In this document: piece by piece, positions 12,485 to 25,365 of the stretch
How positions within the stretch are numbered: the stretch's first letter is position 1
How the letters are laid out: each line of letters opens with the position of its first letter
NCBI RefSeq assembly: GCF_022201045.2
Contig: NC_068556.1
Span: forward strand, 124,001 to 188,000
Length of the DNA stretch: 64,000 bases
Origin: Citrus sinensis
Lineage: Eukaryota; Streptophyta; Magnoliopsida; Sapindales; Rutaceae
Direction of reading: 5' to 3'
Made by a program: the position numbers and the translations under genes
Notes under the pieces: generated by a model
Told to the model about the DNA's origin: nothing
Database searches by the model: none
Seen by the model: only the letters and a program-made list of their open reading frames with translations

Positions 12485-13151
12485 TAAGTTTGCATTTTGC
12501 ATGGTGGAATGGGGACGTGCGCGCGCACATGATAACTAAGAATTACATGGACCGGACCACACGGGAATGTGGAGCCCATTGATAACCGTAAGGTCCATAA
12601 CATCAGCGTCCATGATAGGTAGGGGCTGCTTGTGCTAATCTTCTAATTCCAATGCTCGCAGCAGCACGGCAGCGACTACTAGCGTTTCAATGCAATCTGA
12701 CAAGAAGCGACAGCAATTCTTAATCTTATCCAAACTACGACAATAAAACTTTACGAGTCCCTTCCTTTCACTTGTATTATGTAATATGTAATTCAGTCCA
12801 CTGAGAGTCTGCAGGTGCAGGCAGCTTCAACTTGCCCTTGCCAAATGCCAATGAAAATGCCAGTGCCAGTTGCTAATCCCATGGGAAGCAAAAGAAACCC
12901 ATAACACAATCAATTTGCTTCTATTCAAAAATAATAATAATAATAATAATACAAGTTTAATCAGTGTCACTGCCTCGTTACATAATGAACCTTGCAAAAG
13001 TTAAAAACATTCAAAGATATATCTATATATGGGAAAATTACTAAGATTAACATAAATGGCTTCCTTTAATTGCCAGCTTTATCCTCCCTTCTACTAACCC
13101 CAAAAAGAACATCAGCTGCCAAAAGCCAAAGAAAGAAAAAATAAGTTGAGT

Positions 13152-15625
13152 TCAGCCAGCTACTGAGAATGAGAAGTCCTCATCAGTCATTGCTCTAGAA
13201 GAGTAGACATAATCCTCACTAGCATATGAAGAGTAATCTTCATTATCATTATCCCTCTCCTTCAACTCCGTTATCTTCTCCACAGCCTCTCTCAAATCCC
13301 ACCTCCTCTCTGCATTCCATTCACAGCAGCACATCCCAATCTTCAACAGCTTCAACATCTCACCCTCACCACTCTTTGTCCCTCTCATATCCTTATCAAA
13401 CACTTCCCCCGTCCACTCTTCCCTCACAACCGAATTCACCCATGTGGCCAAATCCGCATTCGCACCTTTCCCTTGTGCTAGATAATTTGCTGGGAATTTT
13501 CCTGTTAACAATTCCAGTATTAGTATTCCAAGACTCCACACGTCAGTCTTCCTTGTTACGCCGTCCGTTTGGTTGAATTCAGGGGACTTGTAGGCAACCA
13601 TGTGTAATTGAGCATGCTCTTTGTTCACTATTGGCACTAGTGCATAATCTATCAAGAGAGGCTCATAAGCATTATCAAGAAGGACATTTGATGATTTTAA
13701 GTGACCATGTGGTAATGTTACGCCAGGGAACTCTTTGTAGAGATATGCCAACCCCTTTGCCACTCCTTTGATGATCTTCAAGCGTATTGGCCAGTCAAGT
13801 CCCGGCTGCCCAGGGGCTCGTCTAACTGCAACAACCAATTAAATGTTATATATACATGAAGAACATAATATACATAAATACCCACATACATACGTACATA
13901 CCATGGAGAAGATTAGCCAAGCTGCCATTGGGAACAAAGTCGGAAACAAGAAGCTTCTCTTCTTTTCTATAGTAGAAAGCTATAAGTGGAAGCAAATTAG
14001 GATGTGACAAGCTTCCAAGCCTTGTCATGTGTTCATGAAAATCTTCTTTGCCCACATTGCTCATTTGCCTAAACCTCTTAACAACCATGGCAGGCCCAGT
14101 CAAAAGAACAGCTTTATAAGACGATCCAAAGCTGCCGCTGCCCAGTACTTCAGCAGAGGCTCTAAGTAGATCATTCAACTCAAACATTTCCCTGTCATTG
14201 TTAACAAAATGAAGCTTGCTAATCTCATCATTTTGAGAATTGACAAAGTAGCAGTCAGATGATTGGATTTCATTTTGTCCCATATCATGATAATTATTAG
14301 CACCATATTTCTTAAGGGCTTTTGTCTCTTGGGTTTCATTGACGATGATTGGCTCTGATGTCTTAGAATTGTTGCCGCGAGTACAGGAAAATGCAACGAT
14401 AGCAGCTAATGCAAGTGTAGCACCAGCTACTGTGCAAATTATTAAGATAGTTTTCTTGGAGATTGAGGATTTGCATGCCTCTAGAGGCTTTCCACATAGA
14501 CCTTTATTACCTGTTTGATCGGTCCAAACAAAAAAATTAGACATAATTCATATGCCCATCCACTAGTAGTGTTTTTTTTAAAAAAAATTTTCTAAAGGGA
14601 AAATAATCAAATATATAAAAGTAATTAATAAAGAACATTCCCCCCCCCCCCCCAATCAATCATTAATTAAGTTGATTTTAACATGAATGAATGAATGTCT
14701 CATGGATCGATATAAGCAATTACTAGCAACGTGCAGATAATCGCTTGTACGGGATTTTCTTAGTTTTGATCATATAACATACGTGATTAGGAAGTATAAT
14801 AAATAAATAATTATCATTATCATTGTCATTATTGTTATTATTAATATTTTCAGATGATCAAAATAATTACCTATTGCTTGTTGCAGCTAATTGATATGTA
14901 TTAATAAAAGATGATGAGTTGGAAAAATCAATGAGTGTACCTTGAAATGAAGTTGCATCGAAATTACTCAAGGTGTCGGGTATCCGACCCACCAATTGAT
15001 TGTAAGAAAGATCGAGCAAGGTGAGATGGGCCAATGGAAAATCGGGAATCTTGCCTTGAAAAGAGTTGCCCTCAAGATTCAGCTGGAGTAGCTTTTGCAA
15101 TCCGGCAAGTGACTTAGGAATTTGACCGGAGAAGTGGTTTCTTGCCAGATGAACCTTCTTCAGTTGGTCCATGCCAGCAAATGCATCAGAAGGAATTTCA
15201 CCAGTGAATTTGTTGAGTGACAAATACAGGGCCCTCAATGTAAGCTTGCCGACACTAGGCATGGGACCGTCAAAGCTGTTGTTAATGAAACTCAAAGAAC
15301 GTAAACCTGGCAACCGGGAAAGTGTGTCAACGTCAATCATCCCCATTAGATTCATGTTCTCCAATCTCAGTCCAATCACAATGCCGCGGGAGCAACGCAC
15401 ACCAGTCCAGTTTTGAGTGTCGTTGGTGCAAGGAGTGGGGGATTCTTCCCAGTCCTTGAGCGCAGAGTCGCCGCCGTTTGATGTTGTTAATGAGTTCCTG
15501 AACTTGAGCAGTTTTTCAGCATCCGTTTCTCCCCTGCATGTCGCCACAACGAAGCATGCTGCTAGCAACATTAACAGTATCGTTGTTGGATGCGAATTAC
15601 GATTAGTTGCTGCTTCCTTTGCCAT
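13152..15625 (-). CDS. LRR receptor-like kinase of the pollen receptor kinase group (probable pseudokinase)
   Basis: Three exons (14941-15625, 13902-14510, 13152-13825) encode 655 residues. A signal peptide (about 1-32) is followed by an LRR N-terminal cap and about five leucine-rich repeats (for example LRSLSFINNSFDGPMPSV), then a transmembrane helix at about 249-269. A kinase-like domain begins near residue 338 with LGSGSFGSSYKA and keeps the VVKRF lysine. The catalytic loop reads HGHLKSSN rather than HRD, and the DFG site reads DYA, so phosphotransfer activity is doubtful; these departures are usual in the plant PRK group. Members sit at the plasma membrane of pollen tubes and bind peptide or cysteine-rich ligands and ROP-GEFs. 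The likely Arabidopsis counterpart is At4g31250 / PRK7 (from memory). Actual pollen expression is not shown by the sequence. Confidence 0.92.
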
Positions 15626-16138
15626 ATCGATCGGTGGAAGCCAAGACGATCGATGGATATATTGGTTTGGTTAATGGAATCAACGAGCAAAGCAAAGCAA
15701 AGGGACAAATTAATGAAGAAGGCGAAGGGGAGGTGGCCTGGGGTGTGGTGGGATTGACAAAGTCCCTCCATAACTTTAATATTAATTGATGCCTAAGAAT
15801 GAGCTGTCGACCTCTATGTCTTTACAATTTGAGGCCGGCCTTTTCAACTACTAATGATCGCTTTAAAATGTTCTTGTTGTCAGTTGTTTGCTTCGCTTGC
15901 CTGCTTCTTATTCCTTGTTCATCGTGTTTTGGTGTACTGTATATTTTTTATTTTGTTGATTGGCTTTGTCTCTGTGTCTGTGTGGCTAATACGATAGTTC
16001 CTTTTGGGTTTTCTTGTTCTGTTCGCGATGATGTTAATCTTTTTTTTTTCCTTTTTCTTTTTTTATTGTTGCCTCGGCCGTCTATTGTATTAAAAACAAA
16101 TTGTGTGACTTCTGTCACTCTTGAGCATGTCATTTCAA

Positions 16139-16161
16139 ATATATATATATATATATATATA
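16139..16161. repeat. AT microsatellite
   Basis: Perfect alternating AT for about 23 bp. Confidence 0.9.
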
Positions 16162-18107
16162 ACTTTGAGAGTATATAATTCTAATGTACAAAGTAAACTT
16201 ATCCTATTTCATCAAAAATAAACCCAAAAAAATCTATTTTGTTGGTGTTCTCTATTTATTTGGATGCATCAAATATATAATTGGATAGTATTTGTTTAGA
16301 TGTATAGGATATGATTAGCTTGGTTTTTATAATTTTCCATTCGAATTTGAGAATTCAATTTTAAATGGGATGAAAAGTAAATTCGGGTCAGTTCAGGTCA
16401 ATTAGTTAATTTTTTTTTTTATGATTCGGGCATGAATTGTAATTTCAGATACAATTATAGTTTGGATTAGCAAATTTAAATTAAGAAAATAATAAATGCT
16501 TAAATCAAGTCAAAAGGACAAAATCTAAGCATAACTTAAGTCTTAAAAAAAAAAAAAGAGTGGCGAACAAATACAATACAAATTATTGAATAACAACATA
16601 ATACATAGATCCATCTCAATTTCTCCGTCAACCCTCAGCATAAGCAGCAAGAGTTACATCAACAACTATTAACCTCCACCAAACAAACATCAACAGATAG
16701 AAAATGATGAAACAAAAAATTAGTCTATTTTGTGAAGAGAAACAAGTGAAGAAAATGATAAAGTAAATCAGTTCAGATACAACCACAAACATTATCAATT
16801 ATTTAAATATCAATTAGATGTCACGACTGTTCTAGGAACCCACCTGAATTATCTTATTATCTTTGGAAGAGAAACTTAAATCAACTAAACATCACATAGT
16901 AAGTGAAAACTCAAGAAATCACTGGCCTAATAGATAGAATAATCTAAGCATTTAAATTCCCAGAGCGTTTTTATTTTGTTTCAATAAAATCGAGGATTCA
17001 TTAAAAAAAAAAAAAAAATTCCCAGAGCATTTTTCACCTCAATTTCATCTCATTAATTTTCCAATGACCAAGCGATGCCTATTGATGCTACATTCAAAAT
17101 GTTGTTAGTCAGATTACTGACTAAGCTTGACATATCACATGATGATAACTAGTAAGTGTTATTATCTTTATCAAAAACCAAATAAAAGTCCACAATTTGT
17201 AAATGGTGGGATGTTTATTTAGTACTTAGAAACTATTATTTAATCAAACATAAAGAGAAAAATAACCAGCGGCTTTATATTAAAGGATTTGGATATCTTA
17301 TATTTCATGTAAAGTACTGAGTCGTGGGTTTCACAATCTCTCACGGTCTCTACAATCTTACATTTAAAAAGAATTTACCTTTGATTTCGACACTGACAAG
17401 ATGGAAGCTGTAAGCTTGCAACAAGCTGATGATAGACTGCTGATGATTGCTAATTGTGACCGACTACGAGAGAGGCGATGAGAGACGATGACTGTTGATG
17501 AGTGCTGATGAGTGTTGTTGGGCAAGTGACGACAAACTATGGTGCACCTGGTGGTTGACGGGCTATTAATGAGGGAGAGTTATCTTTTCTCATTTTCAGA
17601 GGGTAAAGGATTGAGATTCGAGCAAAATCGGTTGAATCATATGACTTAATATAATGGATTTTGGATAGTTTTTTTAGACTTTAATAAAATTAAGAATTCT
17701 GGATAGATTAGTAATATATGTGTGTATATATATATATTATACTAATGAGAGATATTATAATAAAGAGCAAACTGAAAAATAAAACGTTAATATTTTATTT
17801 TTTTAGTACATTGGAGTTCGTTTTTTTTTTTTTTTTTAATTTAGCAATTCTTTTTATTAAAATGAAGATCTTTAATTCGAATGAGACTATATACATTTAA
17901 ATATATATGTGAACAAAAGAGATAAATAACATTGAGAATGATAATGCAATTATCGATATTTTCTCTAATGTAATGGTACTCAATTTTTTAGATATGAATA
18001 CATAAATTCTCTTCCAATTTAAGACTTTGCTATCAGTATTGTACATGTAGCTTTTTAGTTCTTTATTTATTTTTTTTTTTGGGAAAATTAATTTCACCAT
18101 CCTATAC

Positions 18108-18326
18108 TAGTGGTGGAACTGAACAAAATCAAACCGAAAACTTATATCATTTTTCAGTTTGGTTTAGTTCAAACTGATTGGATTGAGAATTAAAAATGAA
18201 TTAATTTTTAATTTAATTTGGGATAAAATCAAACCGATCATCAAACCTGACTGGATTATATTTATAAAAAAAAATGTCTAAACCTAATTCTTGATCCCCA
18301 AAATCTAAATCAAACACCCACCACTA
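18108..18326. mobile_element. Possible hAT-type MITE
   Basis: TAGTGGTGG at the left end is the inverse of CCACCACTA at the right end, 219 bp apart, with AT-rich contents containing repeated AAACCGA / CGGTTTGATT-like words. Flanking 8-bp sequences do not match, so any target duplication has eroded or the ends are slightly off. Confidence 0.45.
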
Positions 18327-18753
18327 GATGTTACTTAATTCTAATTTTAAATCTTACATTTGGATTAAATGGATAAATGAATAAAAAATTAGGGTGTCAT
18401 TTTTTTTTTTTTGTCTTAAATCTAAATGGATTTGAATCTGGTTGAAGTATAAATATGTTTGAATGTAAAAGTTTGAAAGACATGTTTATTTTTCTATTTT
18501 CATTGACTGAATAGAAATGTTAAGTTATTTACCTCATAAGCAAAAAACATATGAATTATGATATTTTGAAATTTATGTTCCTATAGTATTATTATATATT
18601 TGATAAATTAAAGACGATAAGTAAATTAAATTATTTTATTATTAAAAATTAACTCTCTGAAACACTACGGTTTAAAAGTGTATCTGCATGAAAAATTAAA
18701 AGTTTTCTTAAAATGATAGCTATGAACAAAAGAGCCCGAGATGATTACCAAGT

Positions 18754-18769
18754 GGGGGGGGGGGGGGGG
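18754..18769. repeat. G16 homopolymer
   Basis: Sixteen consecutive guanines in AT-rich DNA. Its length is likely variable. Confidence 0.9.
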
Positions 18770-20063
18770 AAGAAAAAGGTTGCTAGTTTGATTCAATCAT
18801 ATAAAATCTACACAAAAAGGCAATTGAAAAGAGTAAAATGGAAATTAGTTTATTTGATTAGAAATAAGCCTATTAAAAAGGGTGTTTTGAGATATTATAG
18901 TTGATTTTTATTCAAACCTTTTGTCAATTCATATAACAGTTAAATTATTTAATTTTTTCTATTAAATGGTATATGTTTAAAATTCAAAAGTAAAATAAAA
19001 AAAACAAATAAGCAAATTTTAAAAAATATTTGACAAACAACTTCGAAGTCATTGTTTTAAGTTAAGAAAAGTTCAATTATACACGTATATAAAGTCATGA
19101 TTTAGTGCATAGTTGCACGCATGGTAAGCTCTGATCGAGGCAGATCAATATGGGTGATGGGTCTTGTGATGACGGTCTTCTTGTGGTCAAGGATGGAAGT
19201 TTCATCTGGATCATGGGCCCTTTTATGGACCGTACAATGGGCCAAATCTGAAGAGATGTATTAATTCACTTGGTGGGACGCGTGGCAGCCCTGCATGCGA
19301 GTAGACCCCATCACGGATTCGTAAAGTAGTAGAATACTCGCCAGCTGGACATGGAAGATGACACACACACACACACATAAACCTGTGGCCCAGGATGAAT
19401 CCACGTGTGATATTGACTTTGATCCCGCATCTTTTAAATTGTACGCGTTAGCACTCACGAGCATGACCCACAACACCATCTATTGAAAATTGGAAATCAA
19501 AATAATCACACAGATTAATTTGATGGATTCAGAAATGAAGAACACAACGCGGCTATCAATATATTTAATTAATTAATTAATAATAGGCTCATGAAGAAAA
19601 GAATATGGGATTGACGTAGCTAAACCGAAAGCTCTCCATCTCCAAGCCCAGCAGCAATGCTTTATTCTTCACTTAGCTTTGAAACCTCTAGTACAAGGCA
19701 AAGAGAAGAGAATTCACGGGATAAAGCATCCTCTTTAATCTTTATGCCTTTTTATCTTTTTTTCTTCGTTTACAAAATTGTTATATATTTTATTTGCTTT
19801 CGCCAATATACGCAACAATTATTATTATTATGAGGAAAATGATACTCCTGCACTTAACATTATTATTTGTCATATTAATTTATCTTGGTAAAATGTGGAT
19901 CATATATAAACTCAGTAGCTCGGGTTACAGTAGGCCGAACTCATATGTATCATGTATCTACATATGTTGTTATCAGAAAAGCACATCACCTTTGTTAAGA
20001 TCACAAGCAACAATATTTTCTTTACTTACCAGCCATTAAAATTTTCCTGCATAATATTAATTT

Positions 20064-20081
20064 TATATATATATATATATA
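20064..20081 (+). promoter_or_regulatory. TATA-like element upstream of the DUF3537 gene
   Basis: A run of TATATATA lies about 80 bp upstream of the ATG at 20161, a suitable place for a core promoter. It is also a simple repeat, so the function is inferred from position only. Confidence 0.4.
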
Positions 20082-20160
20082 CAAACGAAGTCCCTCATGC
20101 ATATAATAAAATTATTATATTATTATCCCCTGCTGAAACTAAACCCAACCAAGAAATACA

Positions 20161-21818
20161 ATGAAGTCCCCCAAAAACTCCGGTGATGAAACCCGAGTGG
20201 ACATCCAATTCAACCTGCAGCAGGAGAACGTGCCCTTACTACTACAGCCCTCATATGCAAGATCAAAATCTTTACTCTTTGATGAGCTACGCAACTTTAG
20301 AATAAGCCTCAAGTGGTGTGCATTAGATCACTCTTCATGTTTTGGCAAGTTCATATCATATTTCGCATTCATATTCCTCGCCATTATCGTCCCACTCATC
20401 AGTTCACTCTGCATTAAGGTCCCATCATCAACACAGGATTGTGCACAAGACGGCCCCGTTTCGTTCAACAAGTTGGTTCAGTTCCCTGAGTCTGGGTTAG
20501 CCCTAGTGGGCTTCTTTATACTCTCAAGATTTTTCAGCAAATATGGGCTGCGGCACCTCTTGTTCCTCGATGGCTTACAGGAGGATTCGTTGTTTGTTAG
20601 ACGTGGATACACGCGCGAGCTTGACAAAGCATTTCGATACCTTGCATGCATACTTTTACCATCTTTCTTCGTGGAGCTTGCACACAAAATCATCTACTTT
20701 TCAACGGTGAGGGTGTCGTTCCCCGGCGGCGGGGGGGATCCATGGATCAATTCGATCGTGATGTTTGTGCTGGTTTTAGCATCATGGGTTTATCGAACGG
20801 GTTTGTACTTGTTGGTTTGTGTAATGTTTCGGTTAACATGTGAGCTTCATATATTGAGGTTTGAGGGTTTGCATAACATGTTTGAAGGACGTCGATCCGG
20901 ATCCGACGCTGGATTTATATTCAGAGAACATTTAAGGATTAGGAAACAATTATCGGCAACCAGTCATCGGTACCGCTTCTTTATCATTGCAAGTCTTGTT
21001 GTGATCAGCATCAGTCAAATGGGAGCTTTGCTGCTGATTTTGGGTACACATGCGGATAAGAGTTTCTTCAGTTCTGGTGAACTTGTGGTAATATACACAT
21101 ACATACACAATATGTACTTAAATTAATTAATGATATTTATATATTTTAATTATATGCATATGTATCAAAATTATTGATTTAATTACTAACTGATCAACAT
21201 GCATGGACTATTTTAATATAATATGATTACAGGTGATCAACTTGTGCTTCTGCGTGCAGGTGTGCTCGGCTGTTGAACTGAGTGGGTTCTTTCTGTGCGT
21301 GTTGGGGGCGGCAAGAATCACGCATAGAGCTCAAGGGATAACATCAGTTGCAACAAGATGGCATATGACAGCGACATGCGCTTCTGTTGGCGGATCCGAT
21401 TCCGGGAAAGGCAACGCCGGAGAGGCAGCTGACCATGATCAATGCAGAGACAGTACTAGTAGTAGCAGTGACTCCGACTCTTCATCAGACATTAACATTA
21501 AAGTTCTTTCCTCTCAAGAACCACCCTCCTTCCAAATAAGGCAAGCTCTAGGTGAGTATTTATAATTATTTTTATGCCCATTGTTTACTATTTGTTTTCA
21601 AAGTTAATTTGTGTATTTAACAATTCGAAGGCTCAAAAATTAAGACTAGCTAGTGTTGTAATTAATTTTATTAATTTGCAGTGGCATATTTGCAACACAA
21701 CAATGGGGGTATCACGCTGTTTGGATTTGCGCTTGATCGTGGATTACTTCATACAATCTTTGCATTTGAGTTCTCTTTGGTACTGTGGATTCTAAGTAAA
21801 GTGGTTGTGTTGTCTTAA
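20161..21818 (+). CDS. DUF3537 / plant gustatory-receptor-like (GRL) membrane protein
   Basis: Three exons (20161-21087, 21260-21551, 21682-21818) encode 451 residues. The pattern is seven or so hydrophobic helices, among them FISYFAFIFLAIIVPLISSL, ALVGFFILSRF, FFIIASLVVISISQMGALLL and SGFFLCVLGAA, with the short conserved segments FDELRNFRISLKWCALD and ITHRAQGITSVATRWH of the family. Plant DUF3537 proteins share a distant fold with insect gustatory and odorant receptor channels; their plant role is poorly known. Exon 2 encodes a polar loop rich in Ser and Asp. A second AG at 21232 could extend exon 2 in frame, but the downstream acceptor gives the better family match. No counterpart is recalled at this spot in the matching Arabidopsis block. 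Confidence 0.88.
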
Positions 21819-22168
21819 TATAAACTTTTTGGACAAGGAGACACTTTTTTCTTTTCATCAAAATTGCTGCCGCTGCGCAAGGAAATAACATGCTCGGTCG
21901 ATTAGTACCAACAAGTCAACTCTACAAAATTATCTTGTGTCGATTTTAGATTGCGATGTGTACTCTTTTATCTTTTCAATTCTATTGTAATAAATTAATA
22001 ATCTATGGCTGTCCCGCTATTCAAACTCAGGTGGGCCGGCAATCCTCTTCAAATGCATCATTGAAACTTTGAACATTTGGAGATCACATAATTGGTTTTC
22101 ATTTGCTAAGATAAATTAGAATTTTGGTAATGAGATTTGACGTTATGGTAAATTTGTAGCAAACAGTC

Positions 22169-22241
22169 GACTCCATGGCCCAAGGGATAAGGCGCTCGTC
22201 TACGGAACCAGAGATTCTGGGTTCGATCCCCAGTGGAGTCG
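22169..22241 (+). tRNA. tRNA-Arg (anticodon ACG)
   Basis: A 73-nt cloverleaf: the acceptor stem GACTCCA pairs with TGGAGTC, with discriminator G, and the T arm carries GGTTCGATCCC. The anticodon ACG is at 22202-22204. The anticodon stem CTCGT/ACCAG has a C-C mismatch at its third pair (22197 with 22209), so this copy may be weakened. There is no intron. A CAA motif just upstream and TTTT at 22249-22252 and 22256-22259 fit RNA polymerase III start and stop signals. Confidence 0.85.
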
Positions 22242-22248
22242 CTTAACA

Positions 22249-22259
22249 TTTTAAGTTTT
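22249..22259 (+). terminator. RNA polymerase III terminator for tRNA-Arg
   Basis: Two TTTT runs within 18 bp downstream of the tRNA 3' end. Confidence 0.6.
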
Positions 22260-22430
22260 CCGCAATAATTAAGCTGAGCTAAAGCATTTTGAAGATCAGC
22301 CAGCATTGCGCTGAATAAAATGAACTGAAAAGCAACAAATGCATCCAATTCCGGATTTGGCTTCAAAGATGCCAACATGACCGAACTAGCTAGCTACCCT
22401 TTCTTAAATCCTAATGACATCCACAACTAA

Positions 22431-24538
22431 TTATTTACATTCTTGTACATGATCAGTGAACTGATTCAGCGTGTTAACAATTTCTCCTAGACATGCAATG
22501 AGCTTATCCCCTTGACGTCTAACAAATTCTGATTGGAGATCCTGAACATTATTCAAATCAGCATCACTATAATCAGCACTCTCAGCAACTATGGCATGGA
22601 TTAATTCTGCATTTTCTTGCAGTTTCGCCACCATCATTTGCTCATTTTCTACTAAACAGCTCTTCAAGGACTTCTTCTCTTTTATGCGACTGTTCTGACA
22701 CTTCTTTTCTACCAGCCGTACCCGAGGTTCTTCTTCCACATGGCTATTGCAGAGTTTTTCTTCTGAGCAGCCACCTTTCTGATGGTTTTCATGCAAGCAG
22801 CTTTTTAGAAGCTTTTGTTCCACGCATTGCTTCACACACATTGACTGCCTCCTTTGCCTCTTGGATCCTAGCAATGTCAAATATAGAAGTACTCAGATGG
22901 TAACAGCTTCTAAAACCTGAGGCTCTGACAAACAACTGGAACAACTATATATTTCAAGAGTTCATGCACAAGCTTTACATCAGCAGGTGTGGTTCACCAC
23001 AAAGAATATGAGAAAAATATTGAAAGATTGACACGCTAAGGAACATAATGACAACAATTGTAATAAAGCAATTTTAAGCATTAATATTATGAGAAGTTGA
23101 AATACTACTGAAAATTGAGAAACACCAAATATTTGAGTAAGGCCATTCTTAATATCTTGTCCATGAGAATAGGAGAATATCAAGAGGAAAACTAACTTCA
23201 TCAACAAGGTAGAAGGAGAACTGAATGAGATAATGGGGAGAAAAGAAAAATGTATTAAACAAAAAGATAAGTGAAATAAAGCATACAAAAGAACACACTG
23301 TAGCCAGAATTGGCAGCATTAATCGTGTATCAAACTGTGATGGAGTTTCTGGCACATAAAACATACCCAGAAAACAAACACGAGCCATCAAAAATAAAAT
23401 GGAATTACTAAGGAATCAATGTTGCAAGCAATTTTAACTGAAATTATTCGGATGCACTGAACACCACTAGGTCCTATCAGATAGAAGCCATAAAAGGAAA
23501 GTGAGTAGCAAGAGATCCATTCCAAAAGTTGCATGTGCAGGTAGATTTGATGAAGAGGTCAGAAAAGAAACAAACAAAAATAAGAAAGGCAAGCACTTTA
23601 AATACCTACGGAAGCTACTCGATACTCGATAGCAACAATCTAGAACCTGTAGAAACCCCTATTACCATCAACAAAAACTAGAGATAAAAAAAATGAGACC
23701 ATGACCGGAAGCAATATAAATAACCCATCATTGCAGTAGTCAAGATTCACCCAAATTAAGCTGTTCAATGGATATCATAAGAAAAGAGTATTACGTAGCA
23801 ACTAAGGCTTCATTTGTTTAAACGCAGCATGAAATTTGGTAGCGCAACTGAGTATTTGTGAAAACTGTTTGTGGAAACAACTAGAGCTTTGGTTCCACAG
23901 TGCATAAATAGTAGAATAAGATGACACAAGTAAATTAATAGAGGGTAGTCACTCAGGCTTAAAGTGCATGACTAATTATTATTTAAATTATGCCAAATAA
24001 AGAAATAAAAATAAAGAGTATGTGTGTATGTTCTTGTTATAGAGGTGGATGAGAAGTCCTCCCAATCCAAGACAAGAGAGGGAAGTTAAAAGTTACCCAG
24101 TTGTGCTTGTGAAATTGCTTCGGAGAAGTCAGCTTCAGGATCGGTATCTGAATCTGGGTCAGTATCATCAGATCGGTTATCCTTAGACATAACGAAATCA
24201 TGAATGGCTTTAAAGAGCTCACTGTCAAAATTGGGTGGAAAGCAATCAGTATGAGTTTGAGTTTGGGAATTAGGAAAAGTCCTTGATCGCACAATTATCT
24301 TTTTGTACTCATCAAGCAATGAATCCCATTTCCTCCGGCATTGGTTCGCAGTGCGCGGCACATCCAACGCCGTACAAGTTTCAGATATTATTTTCCATTT
24401 TTGATAGCTTGATAAAGCTTTCAAACAATCTGCCTCCACGGCAGCAATCTCGTTCACAAGAATCAGCGCTTCCTTCGAACTCCAATCTGGACCCACTTGT
24501 GAACGCGTGCGTCGCGTCCCCGAACTGCCGCCTTCCAT
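22431..24538 (-). CDS. Trihelix (MYB/SANT-like) transcription factor
   Basis: Two exons (24097-24538 and 22431-22867) separated by a 1.2-kb intron encode 292 residues starting MEGGSSGTRRTRSQ. Residues of about 15-105 form a trihelix / SANT-like DNA-binding domain: DWSSKEALILVNEI, then CRRKWDSLLDEYKKI, with the tryptophans typical of the fold. A short acidic stretch (SDDTDPDSDTDPEADF) follows, and the second exon is polar, probably coiled-coil, and ends near QFTDHVQECK. Such proteins act in the nucleus as GT-element-binding regulators. GTG codons upstream are in frame, but the first ATG that fits is at 24538. The likely Arabidopsis counterpart is At4g31270 (from memory). Confidence 0.85.
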
Positions 24539-25365
24539 TGCTTGTGCCTTCAGCACAGCAGCAAGCTCTCATTCAGTTTGCTGCACCTGCATCATCATCA
24601 ATTCATTATTTAAAAAAAGAAAAAATTAGTAAAGATATAAATCAATCTGATAACATACATAGTCATGTTGGAATGGAATTGAAAGGAAAGTGAGGTAATC
24701 AATTGAATTCATAGATATCAACATCTCCGAAACCGTGGGCGAAAGAGTTGACTCCACTCACCAGTTGCACGAGCGTTCGAAACTGACGTCTCTCAAGACG
24801 TCCGTAACTCTCAAGCTCTCCCTGCTTCAGCGAATACAGTACGTTTTGTTTTGATTTCACCGTCTAGTTCGCGACCCACCTCGATATCTCCGCTTTAGGC
24901 TTTTCAGTCTATTACAAAGCCCACCATTTCCAAGAGGGGGAATAAAAGGCCACTACGGCCCAATTTCAGCCCAAGCCCAAGTGTAAGTGTGCTGAATCAA
25001 GTGCAGACGAGGAAGAAAAAGAATATTCTTGAGAATCGGCAGTAAAGTAATATTTATTATGGACTCTTCGAGAAGTGGAAGGAAAACGTATTACACAGGT
25101 AAATTTTGGAGAAATAGAAGGAAAACGTATTATACTAGTAAAATTTGAGAAAATTCCACACGAATATTCTACATAGTGGGTATTTAAGAATTGGTACATG
25201 AAATTTTAATGAACCTGAAAGAGATTGTATTGAGAGGTAATCTTCATGGATTTTGCGACATGCTTATTTGTGTTAAAGGCCGGGATATGTAACTGCTAAG
25301 AAATTTTCTTATCGCATGAAATATTAGTAAAATAAACGACACAATTTTTATTTGAGTAATTGATT

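Larger units (their letters stand above)
9176..13151. other. Repeat-rich intergenic region
   Basis: About 4 kb without a gene between two minus-strand genes. It holds an AC microsatellite (9458-9473), a small tandem repeat with a long C-run (10693-10798), a SINE-like head (about 10853-10930) and two possible Harbinger-type MITEs (11303-11731 and 11784-12484). The upstream region of the nucleoredoxin and the 3' end of the receptor-like kinase lie at its two edges. The remainder is AT-rich DNA with no open frame that I can support. Confidence 0.6.
15626..20160. other. Long AT-rich divergent intergenic region
   Basis: About 4.5 kb between divergently transcribed genes, so it holds the promoters of the PRK-type kinase and the DUF3537 gene. 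It includes an AT microsatellite (16139-16161), a MITE candidate (18108-18326), a G16 run (18754-18769) and an AC repeat (about 19361-19377). No open frame here resembles a protein I know. Confidence 0.6.

Noticed and set aside
13226-13576. Open frame of 116 codons on the plus strand
   Set aside because: It is antisense to the well-supported kinase exon and consists of serine-, proline- and histidine-rich repeats.
22980-23391. Hydrophobic minus-strand frames of 80 and 102 codons
   Set aside because: They lie within the trihelix gene intron and are AT-driven Phe- and Leu-rich sequence.
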